A DNA stretch of 15,898 bases from Verrucomicrobiales bacterium. Lineage in GTDB: Bacteria; Verrucomicrobiota; Verrucomicrobiia; Verrucomicrobiales; Akkermansiaceae. The position numbers and the translations under genes were made by a program. The DNA is taken from contig DPWT01000231.1 of NCBI GenBank assembly GCA_003527555.1, forward strand, positions 1 to 15,898, read 5' to 3'. The notes under the pieces are model-generated. The model was not told the DNA's origin. It did no database searches and saw only the letters and a program-made list of their open reading frames with translations. Of the stretch, positions 7,114 through 15,328 are shown piece after piece (positions within the stretch are counted from its first letter, which is position 1; each line of letters starts with the position of its first letter).

Positions 7114-8103
7114 GTGCTGGCTACTTACATCCACAACATGGACCCGGTGATCTTTGATGTCGTCGGTCCGATTAAATTGCGTTGGTATGGTTTGGGTTAT
7201 CTGCTGGGTTTTGTTTTGGGCTTTCTATTACTACGCTGGCTCGCAAGAAAAAAACTATGGGTGCTGCCAGCAGAAAAGGTAGCTGACTTCATTGCCTATT
7301 CGGCATTTTTCGGTGTTTTTCTCGGCGGTAGATTTGGGTATATATTATTCTACCCACTACAGACGGTACCTGGTCGTGCCGAATTTGCAGATGTCCCGTT
7401 GATGATTTTCAGGGTTTGGGACGGAGGGATGGCTAGCCACGGCGGAATTCTTGGGCTGGTGATTTTCACATACTTTTATGCACGCAAGAACAAGGTCTCC
7501 TGGACAGGCGTGGGAGATGGTTTGTGCGTGGTCGCTCCGATCGGTATTGCTCTCGTTAGACTTGCCAATTTCATCAATGGCGAGCTGTATGGGAGAGTCA
7601 CAAGTGGTGTTAGTTGGGCGATGAAGTTTCCTGGGGCACTGAGGGAAAATGGTAGAGCATGGGATGCTGTGAATGCATGTCGGCCGCTGGCTCCAGAAAT
7701 CGATAACTTCAGAGGTTCGGATAATGAAGTTTTTAGTCAGCAGTTATCTTATCTGATCGATCAATCGAGGGATAGGCCAGAACTACTGAATGCTCTTGGG
7801 GAGTATGTGCAGGCTCGTCATCCCTCGCAACTTTACGAAGCATTACTTGAGGGATTTGTGCTGTTTGCCATTCTGTTTGCACTGCGTGTGCGTATTCCTA
7901 AACTCGCCAACGGGGTAATTACCGGACTGTTTTTTGTGCTCTATGCCGTGTTTCGTATCATCGTGGAAAATTATCGTGAGCCCGACGTTGGGCAGGCATT
8001 GATCATGGGTTTAACCAAAGGGCAGTTTTACTCTACCTTTATGATTGTTGGAGGGCTATGCTTCCTTGCCTACTCGTTAAAGAGAAAGCAACCGAGCGTG
8101 TGA
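7114..8103 (+). CDS. lgt: Phosphatidylglycerol--prolipoprotein diacylglyceryl transferase
   Basis: Lgt is the inner-membrane enzyme that moves diacylglycerol from phosphatidylglycerol to the lipobox cysteine of prolipoproteins, the first step of lipoprotein maturation. The 329-residue product has several hydrophobic segments and the family landmarks: RWYGLGYLLG (23-32), GGRFGYILFY (71-80), H109 in ASHGG, the Lgt signature with R149 and NFINGELYGR (152-161), HPSQLYEA (236-243), and R288 in NYREPD. H109, R149 and R288 correspond to E. coli H103, R143 and R239. The segment between the signature and HPSQLYEA is about 27 residues longer than in E. coli Lgt, which accounts for most of the extra length. 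I chose GTG 7114 because MLATYIHNMDP fits the family N-terminus. ATG 7138 is a possible shorter start. Confidence 0.95.
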   Translation: MLATYIHNMDPVIFDVVGPIKLRWYGLGYLLGFVLGFLLLRWLARKKLWVLPAEKVADFIAYSAFFGVFLGGRFGYILFYPLQTVPGRAEFADVPLMIFRVWDGGMASHGGILGLVIFTYFYARKNKVSWTGVGDGLCVVAPIGIALVRLANFINGELYGRVTSGVSWAMKFPGALRENGRAWDAVNACRPLAPEIDNFRGSDNEVFSQQLSYLIDQSRDRPELLNALGEYVQARHPSQLYEALLEGFVLFAILFALRVRIPKLANGVITGLFFVLYAVFRIIVENYREPDVGQALIMGLTKGQFYSTFMIVGGLCFLAYSLKRKQPSV

Positions 8104-8121
8104 TTAAAGATCGGTTCCAGC

Positions 8122-10953
8122 TTACTTGGCTTGGGGAATGATCTCGAAGCGGAAGGCGTTGTTCTTGCCTAAGTATTGCTTAGCCAGAGCGTTGAGCTCA
8201 TCAAGTTTCATATTTGTGTAGTCTTTGTCACGCTCGCTCGCCCACTGGAGTCGATATGGTTGCTCTTGTGACTGTGACATCACAGTTCCTAACCAGTAAG
8301 AGTTTTGACGGAGAGTCTTTTTTAGTTCGCTTATTTTTGGTGCAAGGGCGCGTTGTAGTTCATCCTCAGTGGCTCCCTCGCGGGCTAGCTTATCGGCAAT
8401 CTCGATGATGATTTTACCCACACGTTCGGCCTGTTGAGGTTTTCCTGGGCTTACGGCGAGCATGTAGCCGAGATTTTCGAAGACATCGCTTGGTTGGAAT
8501 CCGGCATAAGGGCTGTATGCCTCGCCGAGTTCTTCACGAATTTTTTCACGCATTCTATTTGATAAGATGGAGCTGAGAACGCCCATGCGCCTAATTTCTT
8601 TGATGGACTCTGCCGCCAGCCATGGACCACGCCATGTGATAATTGCAGTGCCTGTGGGGATGCGGCTTTCGAACGTGTAGCGCTTTTCTTGCGGTGCCTT
8701 TGGTAGGGTAGGTAGTTTACGTTCATTGGCGTAGGCGGGTTTGACGGCAGCACGCTTAGGTAATGCTCCGACCGTCCGAGCGAGTATTTCCTTGAGTCTT
8801 TTTGAGTCAAAATCACCCACGATTGATAGCTCCATGTAATCTTTCTGAAGTGATGGCAGAATCCATTTCCTGACATCTTCTGTGCGTAACGCCTTTGCTT
8901 GTTCCTGAGTAGGGAAGATGAAGCGTGGATCATTGCCACGGAGGAAAGCGGTTAGCTTTGCTTGCGCGCCTGCTGGGCTGTGTTTCATTTGAGAGTAGAT
9001 GGCGGGGATTTGAGCCTTAAACATACGTTCTGCTTCTGGTCGAAATCCAGGGTCTGTTAAATACGCACAGAGTAGCTGAAGTTGAAGTTCGAGGTCGTCT
9101 GCTGTGGTGGCGCCACTGAACACAAAGGCATCGTCGCCCACTGACATGTTAATGCCTACGTTGCGCCCGGCTAAAATTGTGCGAAGTTCATCATTACTGT
9201 GTTTGCCTAGACCGCCAGCGGTGAAAGTAGCTGATGTAATGGTATCCAGCCCGATCTTGTCTTTTGGCATAGTTAGTTTGCCGCCACCTACGCGGGCAGT
9301 GAGATTGACAGAATCCTTACTGAAGTTGGTTTTTTTAATATTACAGCGACAACCATTGTGGAAAGTGAGTTGGGTGAAGTCGTGTTCCTTGACGTGTTTA
9401 GTTTGGGTGATCTCACCGGTCTCACCAACAATGGTGTAGTCAAACTTCTGAGATTGTTTTTTTTCAAGTGCTTTAACGGCTACAGTTTTACTTTTCTTAA
9501 ACAACGCGGCAAGTTTGGTCGTAGCATCTGCCGTTTTCTTGTTTGTGGTCAAAATGAGGGTTACATTATCAGTATCCCATTGTTTTTTGAATGCCTCGTG
9601 GGCGACTTGTGGTGTGACTTTAGCGAGGTTTTCGCGAAGGATGGCGAGGTCGTCTGTGGGTGTGGAAAATACAGCACGGTTGTGAACGTGCTTGGCGAGT
9701 GCTGATGCTAGGTTATTGGTCTTGCGGCTGGGCGCGGATTTGACGGCGCGTTGGTAAGCATTGATGAGGTTCGCCTTAATCTCGTCGAGTTCGTCTTGGG
9801 TGAAGCCATGTTCAATAGCTCGGCGGACTTCTTGCTCGAGCATTGGCACGGCGGCTTTCCAATTATGGTTTTTAGCATTCACAGACAACCCGTGAATTTG
9901 TGAAAACTTGAACAGATCGTATAGGTAGGCATTACCGCCGGATATTGCAGAATTTTCTTTTTTGGCTAATACCGAGAAGCGTCTGTTTAGAATAGAATTG
10001 GCAGCCATCAGTGGAAGTTTGGTTCCGCGATTTGCTTTAGTGTCGGGTTTAAGATTGTAATTTTTGATATTTACCATGCTGATATCGGTGGTGGCTACCT
10101 CCTTGTCAGCAATCAGTAGTGTCTTAAAACCAACGTCGTTTGAGATAGTTCCCAAATTAGGTTTTGGTCCGGGTTTCTCTGGATCTTTCATGTTGCCGAA
10201 TGTCCTAATGATTCTCTTTTCGGCTTCTTTGACGTCGAGGTCACCAACGTAAATAAATGTCATCCTACTCGGTATGTAATACTGTGAGTAGAAATCGGTG
10301 AATGCAGAGCGTGGTGCTGACTTGATGATTTCTTCAGTGCCGATCGGGAAGCGTTTTACCAGAAGGGCATCTGGGAGTAAGGCATTGAACTGTTGTTCCA
10401 TGAGGCGCATCTGCACTGAGTCGCGGGATGTTTTTTCAGCTAGAATTACGCCTCGCTCTTTATCAATCTCCTCTTTGCGAAGAAATGCACCATCGCCAAA
10501 GTCGCGCATCACGTCAAATCCGAGTTTAAGTGTGTCTGCTTTGTTGTTCGGTAAATCCAGCATATAAACGGTCTCATCGAAGGATGTGTAGGCATTGGCA
10601 TGTGCACCGAAGGCGATACCGAGACGTTGCATCTGGGGGATGAGTTTGGTGGAGTCAGGGAAATTTTTTGAGCCATTAAACACCATATGCTCTAGAAAGT
10701 GGGCAACTCCGCGTTGGTCATCACGTTCCATGAGGGAACCCGCAGCAATGTGCAGTCTCATGCTAACCCTGCCCGGTGGCTCAGCGTTTTGCATGATGAT
10801 GTATTTCATGCTATTTGCTAATTTGCCGTAGCGAACATTGGCATCAGGTTGAATATCACTGATTTCGTGGGCCCATGTCGCAGGGGTTGTTTTAGCGTGC
10901 AGTGGGGCAGCGATAGCCAGTGTGCCAATGAGTGAGTGTATAATAAATTTCAT
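8122..10953 (-). CDS. Exported M16 family (pitrilysin/insulinase-like) zinc metallopeptidase
   Basis: A 943-residue M16 peptidase with two tandem halves. The N-terminal half carries the inverted zinc motif HFLEH (H85, E88, H89) and a third ligand, probably E166, 77 residues further on as in pitrilysin. The substrate-side motif NAYTSFDETVYML (120-132) is also present. The C-terminal half lacks the zinc motif but has NRMREKIREELGEAYSPYA, the Arg/Tyr substrate-binding region of the inactive partner domain. The first 20 residues, MKFIIHSLIGTLAIAAPLHA, form a clean signal peptide with an AxA-like cleavage site, so the protein is likely periplasmic or secreted and degrades peptides. ATG 10953 was chosen because of this signal peptide. 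The frame stays open 84 codons further up, but that stretch would overlap sucC and is not protein-like. It converges on lgt with an 18-bp gap. Confidence 0.94.
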   Translation of the reverse strand: MKFIIHSLIGTLAIAAPLHAKTTPATWAHEISDIQPDANVRYGKLANSMKYIIMQNAEPPGRVSMRLHIAAGSLMERDDQRGVAHFLEHMVFNGSKNFPDSTKLIPQMQRLGIAFGAHANAYTSFDETVYMLDLPNNKADTLKLGFDVMRDFGDGAFLRKEEIDKERGVILAEKTSRDSVQMRLMEQQFNALLPDALLVKRFPIGTEEIIKSAPRSAFTDFYSQYYIPSRMTFIYVGDLDVKEAEKRIIRTFGNMKDPEKPGPKPNLGTISNDVGFKTLLIADKEVATTDISMVNIKNYNLKPDTKANRGTKLPLMAANSILNRRFSVLAKKENSAISGGNAYLYDLFKFSQIHGLSVNAKNHNWKAAVPMLEQEVRRAIEHGFTQDELDEIKANLINAYQRAVKSAPSRKTNNLASALAKHVHNRAVFSTPTDDLAILRENLAKVTPQVAHEAFKKQWDTDNVTLILTTNKKTADATTKLAALFKKSKTVAVKALEKKQSQKFDYTIVGETGEITQTKHVKEHDFTQLTFHNGCRCNIKKTNFSKDSVNLTARVGGGKLTMPKDKIGLDTITSATFTAGGLGKHSNDELRTILAGRNVGINMSVGDDAFVFSGATTADDLELQLQLLCAYLTDPGFRPEAERMFKAQIPAIYSQMKHSPAGAQAKLTAFLRGNDPRFIFPTQEQAKALRTEDVRKWILPSLQKDYMELSIVGDFDSKRLKEILARTVGALPKRAAVKPAYANERKLPTLPKAPQEKRYTFESRIPTGTAIITWRGPWLAAESIKEIRRMGVLSSILSNRMREKIREELGEAYSPYAGFQPSDVFENLGYMLAVSPGKPQQAERVGKIIIEIADKLAREGATEDELQRALAPKISELKKTLRQNSYWLGTVMSQSQEQPYRLQWASERDKDYTNMKLDELNALAKQYLGKNNAFRFEIIPQAK

Positions 10954-10999
10954 AAATATATAACATCCATAGCGGTTCCTGCTCTGGCTATTGTTTGAA

Positions 11000-11028
11000 A
11001 TTATAAAAATCCATACTGCAGATATAAA
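11000..11028 (-). promoter_or_regulatory. Putative promoter of the M16 peptidase gene
   Basis: On the minus strand, TTTATA (11028-11023) lies 17 bp before a perfect TATAAT (11005-11000). Transcription would start near 10993 and give an untranslated leader of about 40 nt. Read on the plus strand, the -35 box is TATAAA and could serve as a -10 for sucC, though its -35 partner (ATTATA) is poor. Confidence 0.45.
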
Positions 11029-11111
11029 TGGGATGTGGGGCGATTGATCTTGACCCATGTGAAAGGGAACCTTAGCTTCCCGCGTCCCGCGCCATGGAGG
11101 CGCTTTTTTCC
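11028..11111 (+). promoter_or_regulatory. Structured sucC leader, candidate attenuator or riboswitch
   Basis: About 80 nt before the sucC start codon can fold in two exclusive ways. One has GGGA (11030-11033) with TCCC (11085-11088), closing a junction that holds TGGG/CCCA (11036-11039/11054-11057) and GGGAA/TTCCC (11065-11069/11077-11081). This is followed by the GC hairpin at 11089-11103. The other pairs GTGGGGCG (11035-11042) with CGTCCCGC (11083-11090) through two wobbles, which takes the 5' arm of that hairpin. The Shine-Dalgarno GGAGG (11096-11100) lies in the hairpin loop and 3' arm. Pairings were found by eye only. Confidence 0.4.
11089..11109 (+). terminator. Terminator-like hairpin just upstream of the sucC ATG
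   Basis: GCGCC (11089-11093) and GGCGC (11099-11103) form a perfect 5-bp GC stem with loop ATGGA, followed at once by six T residues (11104-11109). The sucC ATG is at 11112. No plus-strand gene ends nearby (lgt ends 3 kb upstream), so this is not an ordinary gene-end terminator. If functional, it attenuates sucC transcription or hides its ribosome site. Confidence 0.45.
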
Positions 11112-12296
11112 ATGAATATCCACGAATATCAGGCAAAGGAGTTGTTCGAAAAATTTGGCGTGGCCAGCCCCAATGGTCAGGTCGCAGCAACAACTGAAGA
11201 AGCAATGGCCGCCGCAGAAGCCATTGGCGGAAACAACCTCGTCATCAAGGCTCAAGTGCACGCTGGTGGTCGAGGTAAAGGAACGTTTAAGAATGGTTTT
11301 GAAGGGGGTGTGCATCTTGTGGAAACGCCAGAAAAAGCAGCCGAGTATGCTGAAAAAATGATTGGGCAGACACTCGTTACCAAGCAGACAGGTGACGATG
11401 GTAAACTCGTCAGCAAGGTGATGATTGCCGAAGCCGTCGATATTGATCGAGAACTCTACCTTGCAATCTTAATGGACCGCGAGACCTGTAGGCCTGTCAT
11501 CGTTGCAAGTACGGAAGGGGGAATGGACATTGAAGAGGTTGCAGAATCTACGCCGGAAAAAATCGTTCGGCAGTTTATTCATCCGCTTGCCGGTCTTCAA
11601 GGGTATGAAGTGCGTAAGCTTGCAAAAGCCCTCGAGCTCAGCGGTGACCAAGCCAAGCAGTTTGGTAAGCTCATTAAGAATCTTTACACGCTATTCATCA
11701 AGTGTGACTGCTCGATGGTTGAGATCAACCCACTCGTAGTTACTCCAGACGGGCAGGTGCTAGCGCTTGATGCTAAGTTTGGTTTTGATGATAATGCGCT
11801 TTATCGTCATCCGGATATCGTTGCTTATCGTGATACTGATGAGGAAGATCCTCGCGAGGTTGAAGCTTCTAAATTTGATCTTAACTACATTGGTCTTGAT
11901 GGCAACATTGCCTGCCTTGTGAATGGAGCAGGTTTAGCGATGGCGACGATGGATATCATTAAGCACTGCGGTGGTGATCCTGCGAACTTCCTCGACGTGG
12001 GAGGTGGTGCAACCAAAGAACAAGTCTCTGCTGCTTTTAAAATCATCCTTGGTGACCCGAACGTTCAAGGGATCCTAGTCAATATATTTGGTGGCATCAT
12101 GCAGTGTGATATTATCGCTGAGGGTATTCTGGCTGCTGCAAAAGAAACGGACTTAAATATCCCGTTAATCGTGCGTCTCGAGGGAACCAATGTTGAAAAG
12201 GGCCGAGAACTCATCGCGAATTCTGATCTCGATGTCATCACTGCAGTGAGCCTAAATGACGCTGCAGAGAAAGCCGTCACCGCTGTTAGCGCTTAA
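11112..12296 (+). CDS. sucC: Succinyl-CoA synthetase (ADP-forming type) beta subunit
   Basis: SucC carries the nucleotide site of succinyl-CoA synthetase, the TCA enzyme that couples succinyl-CoA cleavage to NTP formation. The product has 394 residues (E. coli 388). The N-terminal ATP-grasp region has K46 and GGRGKG (52-57). VEINPL (203-208) and [11 protein letters not shown] (220-230) are the Mg-nucleotide motifs. The C-terminal half has [13 protein letters not shown] (269-281), [12 protein letters not shown] (294-305) and [12 protein letters not shown] (322-333) for subunit contact and succinate/phosphate binding. I chose ATG 11112 because [10 protein letters not shown] is the standard SucC opening. 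ATG 11094 would add six residues and lies inside the leader hairpin loop. GGAGG sits 11 nt before the chosen ATG. sucD follows after 20 bp. Whether ATP or GTP is used cannot be read safely. Confidence 0.97.
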   Translation: MNIHEYQAKELFEKFGVASPNGQVAATTEEAMAAAEAIGGNNLVIKAQVHAGGRGKGTFKNGFEGGVHLVETPEKAAEYAEKMIGQTLVTKQTGDDGKLVSKVMIAEAVDIDRELYLAILMDRETCRPVIVASTEGGMDIEEVAESTPEKIVRQFIHPLAGLQGYEVRKLAKALELSGDQAKQFGKLIKNLYTLFIKCDCSMVEINPLVVTPDGQVLALDAKFGFDDNALYRHPDIVAYRDTDEEDPREVEASKFDLNYIGLDGNIACLVNGAGLAMATMDIIKHCGGDPANFLDVGGGATKEQVSAAFKIILGDPNVQGILVNIFGGIMQCDIIAEGILAAAKETDLNIPLIVRLEGTNVEKGRELIANSDLDVITAVSLNDAAEKAVTAVSA

Positions 12297-12316
12297 CCAC
12301 TAATCACCCATTTACC

Positions 12317-13207
12317 ATGTCTATATTAGTTGATGAAAATACCAAGGTGCTCGTTCAGGGCATCACCGGAGGCTTTGGAGGCAAACATGCCCAGCTGAGC
12401 CTCGATTATGGCACCCAGATTGTTGCTGGCGTAACTCCAGGCAAAGGAGGACAAACCTTTGGTAGTAGCACGCCCGTGTTTGATACTGTTGAGGAGGCAG
12501 CTACTGAGACAGGAGCAACTGTGTCGGCCATATTTGTGCCGCCCCCATTTGCAGCGGATGCTATTCTTGAGGCTGTTGACGCTCAGCTCGATCTTGTGGT
12601 TTGTATCACGGAAGGGATTCCTGTGGCGGACATGATGCGTGTTAAAGAAATCATGAAGGGCAGCAAGACGCGACTTATCGGGCCTAATTGTCCGGGTATT
12701 GTTACGCCAGGTCATGGAGAAGGTTCTCATGGAGGATGCCGGATAGGTATTGCCCCCGGTTATATTCATAAGCGTGGAAATGTTGGTGTTGTATCGCGTT
12801 CGGGCACTTTGACCTATGAGGCGGTGTATCAGCTAACAGAGCTGGGATACGGGCAAAGCACTTGCGTGGGTATTGGCGGTGATCCGATTAATGGGACATC
12901 TCACCTTGATGTGCTTAAAATGTTTAATGATGATGCGGAAACAGAAGCGATCATAATGATCGGTGAAATCGGTGGTAATGCTGAGGCTGAGGCGGCACGT
13001 TGGGCGAAAGAGAATTGCACCAAGCCAATCGCAGGATTTATTGCTGGCGCGACAGCGCCTCCGGGGCGTCGCATGGGTCATGCCGGTGCCATCGTAGGAG
13101 GTGCTGAAGACACCGCGGAGGCCAAAAAGGCAATCCTTCGTGAGTGTGGCATCGCTGTTTCAGAAACGCCATCAGACATGGGTAAGACTCTTGTGGGAAT
13201 GCTCTAA
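12317..13207 (+). CDS. sucD: Succinyl-CoA synthetase alpha subunit
   Basis: SucD binds CoA and carries the phosphohistidine of succinyl-CoA synthetase. The 296-residue product shows the CoA-binding N-terminal fold with [10 protein letters not shown] (15-24), the CITEGIP loop (96-102), GPNCPG (122-127), [10 protein letters not shown] (159-168), and GIGGDP (185-190). The active-site histidine is H255 in [10 protein letters not shown], equivalent to E. coli H246. Between VTPG and CRIGIAPG there are eight residues rich in His and Gly (133-140) where E. coli has a single Glu, a small insertion near the CoA-binding cysteine loop. Otherwise the protein is typical. It is 20 bp downstream of sucC in one operon that ends in a strong terminator; no clear Shine-Dalgarno sequence precedes it. 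Confidence 0.97.
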   Translation: MSILVDENTKVLVQGITGGFGGKHAQLSLDYGTQIVAGVTPGKGGQTFGSSTPVFDTVEEAATETGATVSAIFVPPPFAADAILEAVDAQLDLVVCITEGIPVADMMRVKEIMKGSKTRLIGPNCPGIVTPGHGEGSHGGCRIGIAPGYIHKRGNVGVVSRSGTLTYEAVYQLTELGYGQSTCVGIGGDPINGTSHLDVLKMFNDDAETEAIIMIGEIGGNAEAEAARWAKENCTKPIAGFIAGATAPPGRRMGHAGAIVGGAEDTAEAKKAILRECGIAVSETPSDMGKTLVGML

Positions 13208-13234
13208 CAACTGTTGAGCGATATTTTTACTAAC

Positions 13235-13272
13235 CAGCGGCTTTGATCAAGGTATCTTAGCCGCTGTTTTTT
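13235..13272 (+). terminator. Intrinsic terminator of sucCD
   Basis: A perfect 8-bp stem, CAGCGGCT (13235-13242) with AGCCGCTG (13259-13266), has a 16-nt loop and is followed by six T residues (13267-13272). It lies 27 bp after the sucD stop and touches the mgtE stop codon. The T tract favours plus-strand termination; on the minus strand the hairpin is followed only by a weak T-poor stretch. Confidence 0.85.
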
Positions 13273-14662
13273 ATAGAGAGAGAATTGCTTTGGTGGCAGT
13301 GAAGTAGATTATCATTCCAGAGATATCTACGAGTGTAGTAATGGCAGGTGCTGCAACGACCGCAGGGTCAAGGTTGATTGCTCGGGCGCCAAGTGGAAGC
13401 AATGCGCCAGTCAGAGTGGACGTGGTAATTTGTGCTGCCAGCGCTACTGATGCTGCAAGAGCAAATGCGGAAATGGTAATACCCGCGAGAGGTGGATCGA
13501 AGACAGGTAAGATGAAAAAAGTGACTAGAGCGATACATCCGCCGAGGAAAACCCCCAGCAGCAGCCCAAGTGATAATTCTTTGATGATTACTTTAACCGT
13601 GGATCCGGCCTCTAGTTCCCCAAGAGACATAGCTCGTATTACCATGGTAGCGGCTTGCCCTCCTGTATTTCCTCCGGCGGCTACTACCATAGGAAGATAT
13701 AGGGCTAGTAAGTAGACGCTGTTTAATACGTGCTCGAAGCGAAGCATCACATAGCATGATGAGATGGCGAGTAACGCCAGCACAAGTAGCCAAGGAAATC
13801 GCCTTTTAAAATGGGTAATGATTCGCGTGTTTAGGTAGGATTCCTCGGATTGTTCACCGGCAATACCAGACATTTTTTCAATGTCCTCGGTGGACTCCTC
13901 CTCCAGAATTTCAAGAATATCATCGTGGGTGATAACACCTAGTAATCTACTATATTCATCAACGACTGGAAGTAATGTCATATCATATTTGGTGAACATT
14001 TGAGCAGCTTCCTCTTGGTCTGTTGTTGCAAGAATAGACAGCTCAACTTCCTCCATAAGCTCGTCAACGAGCACGTCCCATGCACTGAATGCTAATTCAC
14101 GCAGACGGATTTTTCCTTTTAGGCGGCCCTCTTCGTCAACAAGATAGATGCGTGCGAGAGACTCTGTGGAATTCTTATCTTTGCGTAGGACATCGAGTGC
14201 CTGTTTCACTGTCATTCCCAGCGTGACTTTGGCTGCTTGAGTGGTCATGCGCCCACCAGCTGTGTCCTCCTCGTATCGCATGAGGCTGCACGTGGTCTCC
14301 ATGTCCTCTGGGTGGAGTAGGGCGAGGTAGCGATGTCGTGCCTCGGAGCTTACGTCCTGTAGGATATCAGCTCGATCATCATCGAGGAGTGCGGATAAAA
14401 TATTTTTTTGTTGATTTGGTTCAAATCTCTCTAGGGAACTCTCAATCAGAGTGTCCGGTAGTTCTGGCAAGATTTGTGAGAACTTATTGGGGCCGATATG
14501 TGCTGTAAAAAACGTGCGTTCATCGCCGTTGATATCCTCATAAATGGACGCCAAGTCGGCATGGTGAACATCCTCTACCGCGGTGAGGAATGCTTGCTTG
14601 TCATGGCTGTTGATGGCGAATGCTACAGCCTCGATATCCATAGTGGTGATTTCCTCTGGCAT
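13271..14662 (-). CDS. mgtE: MgtE-type magnesium channel/transporter
   Basis: MgtE is a dimeric inner-membrane Mg2+ channel gated by cytosolic Mg2+. The 463-residue protein has the full layout. A soluble N domain (about 15-130) ends in MRYEEDTAGGRMT. A CBS pair follows (about 138-258, with LLPVVDE and VITHDDILEIL in the second repeat), and then an acidic linker and five membrane helices (about 288-463). The pore signature AAGGNTGGQAATMVIRAM (328-345) is present, as is the selectivity segment with D432 in INLDPAVVAAP, followed by ITTLVDISG. No Mg-sensing leader RNA is obvious upstream. The start is uncertain: ATG 14662 is the longest, while ATG 14641 (residue 8) has GAGGA about 10 nt before it. 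The gene follows the HAD phosphatase by 61 bp on the same strand. Confidence 0.95.
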   Translation of the reverse strand: MPEEITTMDIEAVAFAINSHDKQAFLTAVEDVHHADLASIYEDINGDERTFFTAHIGPNKFSQILPELPDTLIESSLERFEPNQQKNILSALLDDDRADILQDVSSEARHRYLALLHPEDMETTCSLMRYEEDTAGGRMTTQAAKVTLGMTVKQALDVLRKDKNSTESLARIYLVDEEGRLKGKIRLRELAFSAWDVLVDELMEEVELSILATTDQEEAAQMFTKYDMTLLPVVDEYSRLLGVITHDDILEILEEESTEDIEKMSGIAGEQSEESYLNTRIITHFKRRFPWLLVLALLAISSCYVMLRFEHVLNSVYLLALYLPMVVAAGGNTGGQAATMVIRAMSLGELEAGSTVKVIIKELSLGLLLGVFLGGCIALVTFFILPVFDPPLAGITISAFALAASVALAAQITTSTLTGALLPLGARAINLDPAVVAAPAITTLVDISGMIIYFTATKAILSL

Positions 14663-14680
14663 GAGAGGGTTTTAACCGCC

Positions 14681-14705
14681 ATTGGGGAAAATACCAAATC
14701 CCAAT
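14681..14705. promoter_or_regulatory. Inverted repeat between HAD gene and mgtE
   Basis: ATTGGG (14681-14686) and CCCAAT (14700-14705) are perfect arms, extendable by a G-T wobble, around a 13-nt loop. They lie in the 61-bp gap between the HAD stop and the mgtE start. No T tract follows in the minus direction, so an mRNA processing or stability element, or an operator, is as likely as a terminator. Confidence 0.25.
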
Positions 14706-14723
14706 CTTAAAAAAGAATACGAG

Positions 14724-15314
14724 TCACAGAATTTGTTCTAGCCACTTGAGGAATGCGCTGTGGTTTGTCACATCATATTGATGGCAGACAAACCCGGCTT
14801 GTTTGCCACCTTGGATATTAGCCGGTAGATCATCAATGTAGGCAGTTTGCGGTGGATTCAGTTGGTACTGCTTGATGGCCAGATCATAGATCTCGGGTTC
14901 TGGTTTGATGTGCCCTGTCTGATGAGAGAAAATACCACCACTAAAATTCGCGAACACTGGATAGTGCTCCATGAGGTGTTGCTTGTGGGGATCATTTATA
15001 TTGGAGAACAAAATAAGCCTGTGTCCATGTTCTTGAAGCTCGCCGATGCATGTCCACATTGGGAGATTGGGGCTGAAAATATCGATCCATGCATTCATGA
15101 AGTTTTTTAACGGGCCAGAGTGGCCCAGAACCTTTGCTGCCCATGGGAAATACTCGTCCGGCATTATACGTCCGGCTTCAAATTTGTCTTTGCGCTCCAA
15201 GATTAGCTCAAGGCGTTGATCGGGATCACCGCATTCATTCGGGATGAGACGTTTGAGTGAGGGTATGAAATCGACATTAACGATCACATTACCGATATCA
15301 AAGAGGAAGTCCAT
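14724..15314 (-). CDS. HAD family hydrolase (YihX-like phosphatase)
   Basis: A 196-residue HAD superfamily phosphatase. Motif I is FDIGNVIVN (D6 the nucleophile, with G8 in the place of the second acid, as in YihX-type members). Motif II is LFSNIND with S104, motif III has K137 in GHIKPEP, and motif IV is YIDDLPANI with D161 and D162. The helical cap lies between motifs I and II (about 15-90). The E. coli relative YihX, whose N-terminus is very similar, hydrolyses alpha-glucose 1-phosphate, so a sugar phosphate is a reasonable but unproven substrate. The absence of the second motif I aspartate leaves open that it is a hydrolase of another kind, such as a haloalkanoate or epoxide hydrolase relative. 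The start lies 14 bp after the glycosyltransferase stop, so they form an operon. Confidence 0.88.
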   Translation of the reverse strand: MDFLFDIGNVIVNVDFIPSLKRLIPNECGDPDQRLELILERKDKFEAGRIMPDEYFPWAAKVLGHSGPLKNFMNAWIDIFSPNLPMWTCIGELQEHGHRLILFSNINDPHKQHLMEHYPVFANFSGGIFSHQTGHIKPEPEIYDLAIKQYQLNPPQTAYIDDLPANIQGGKQAGFVCHQYDVTNHSAFLKWLEQIL

Positions 15315-15328
15315 GGTGATTGTATTTG

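Noticed and set aside
8104..8121. Terminator between lgt and the M16 peptidase gene
   Set aside because: The gap is only 18 bp and has no stem followed by a T tract; termination must use sequence inside the opposing genes or Rho.
9104..9705. Plus-strand frames of over 100 codons inside the M16 gene
   Set aside because: They lie antisense to a strongly supported peptidase, and their translations show no family features.
11094..11111. ATG 11094 as sucC start
   Set aside because: It would add six residues before the standard [10 protein letters not shown] and lies in the loop of the leader hairpin; GGAGG is better placed for ATG 11112.
10954..11205. 84-residue N-terminal extension of the M16 peptidase frame
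   Set aside because: It overlaps the start of sucC and precedes a clean signal peptide beginning at ATG 10953; the extra residues look like translated leader sequence.
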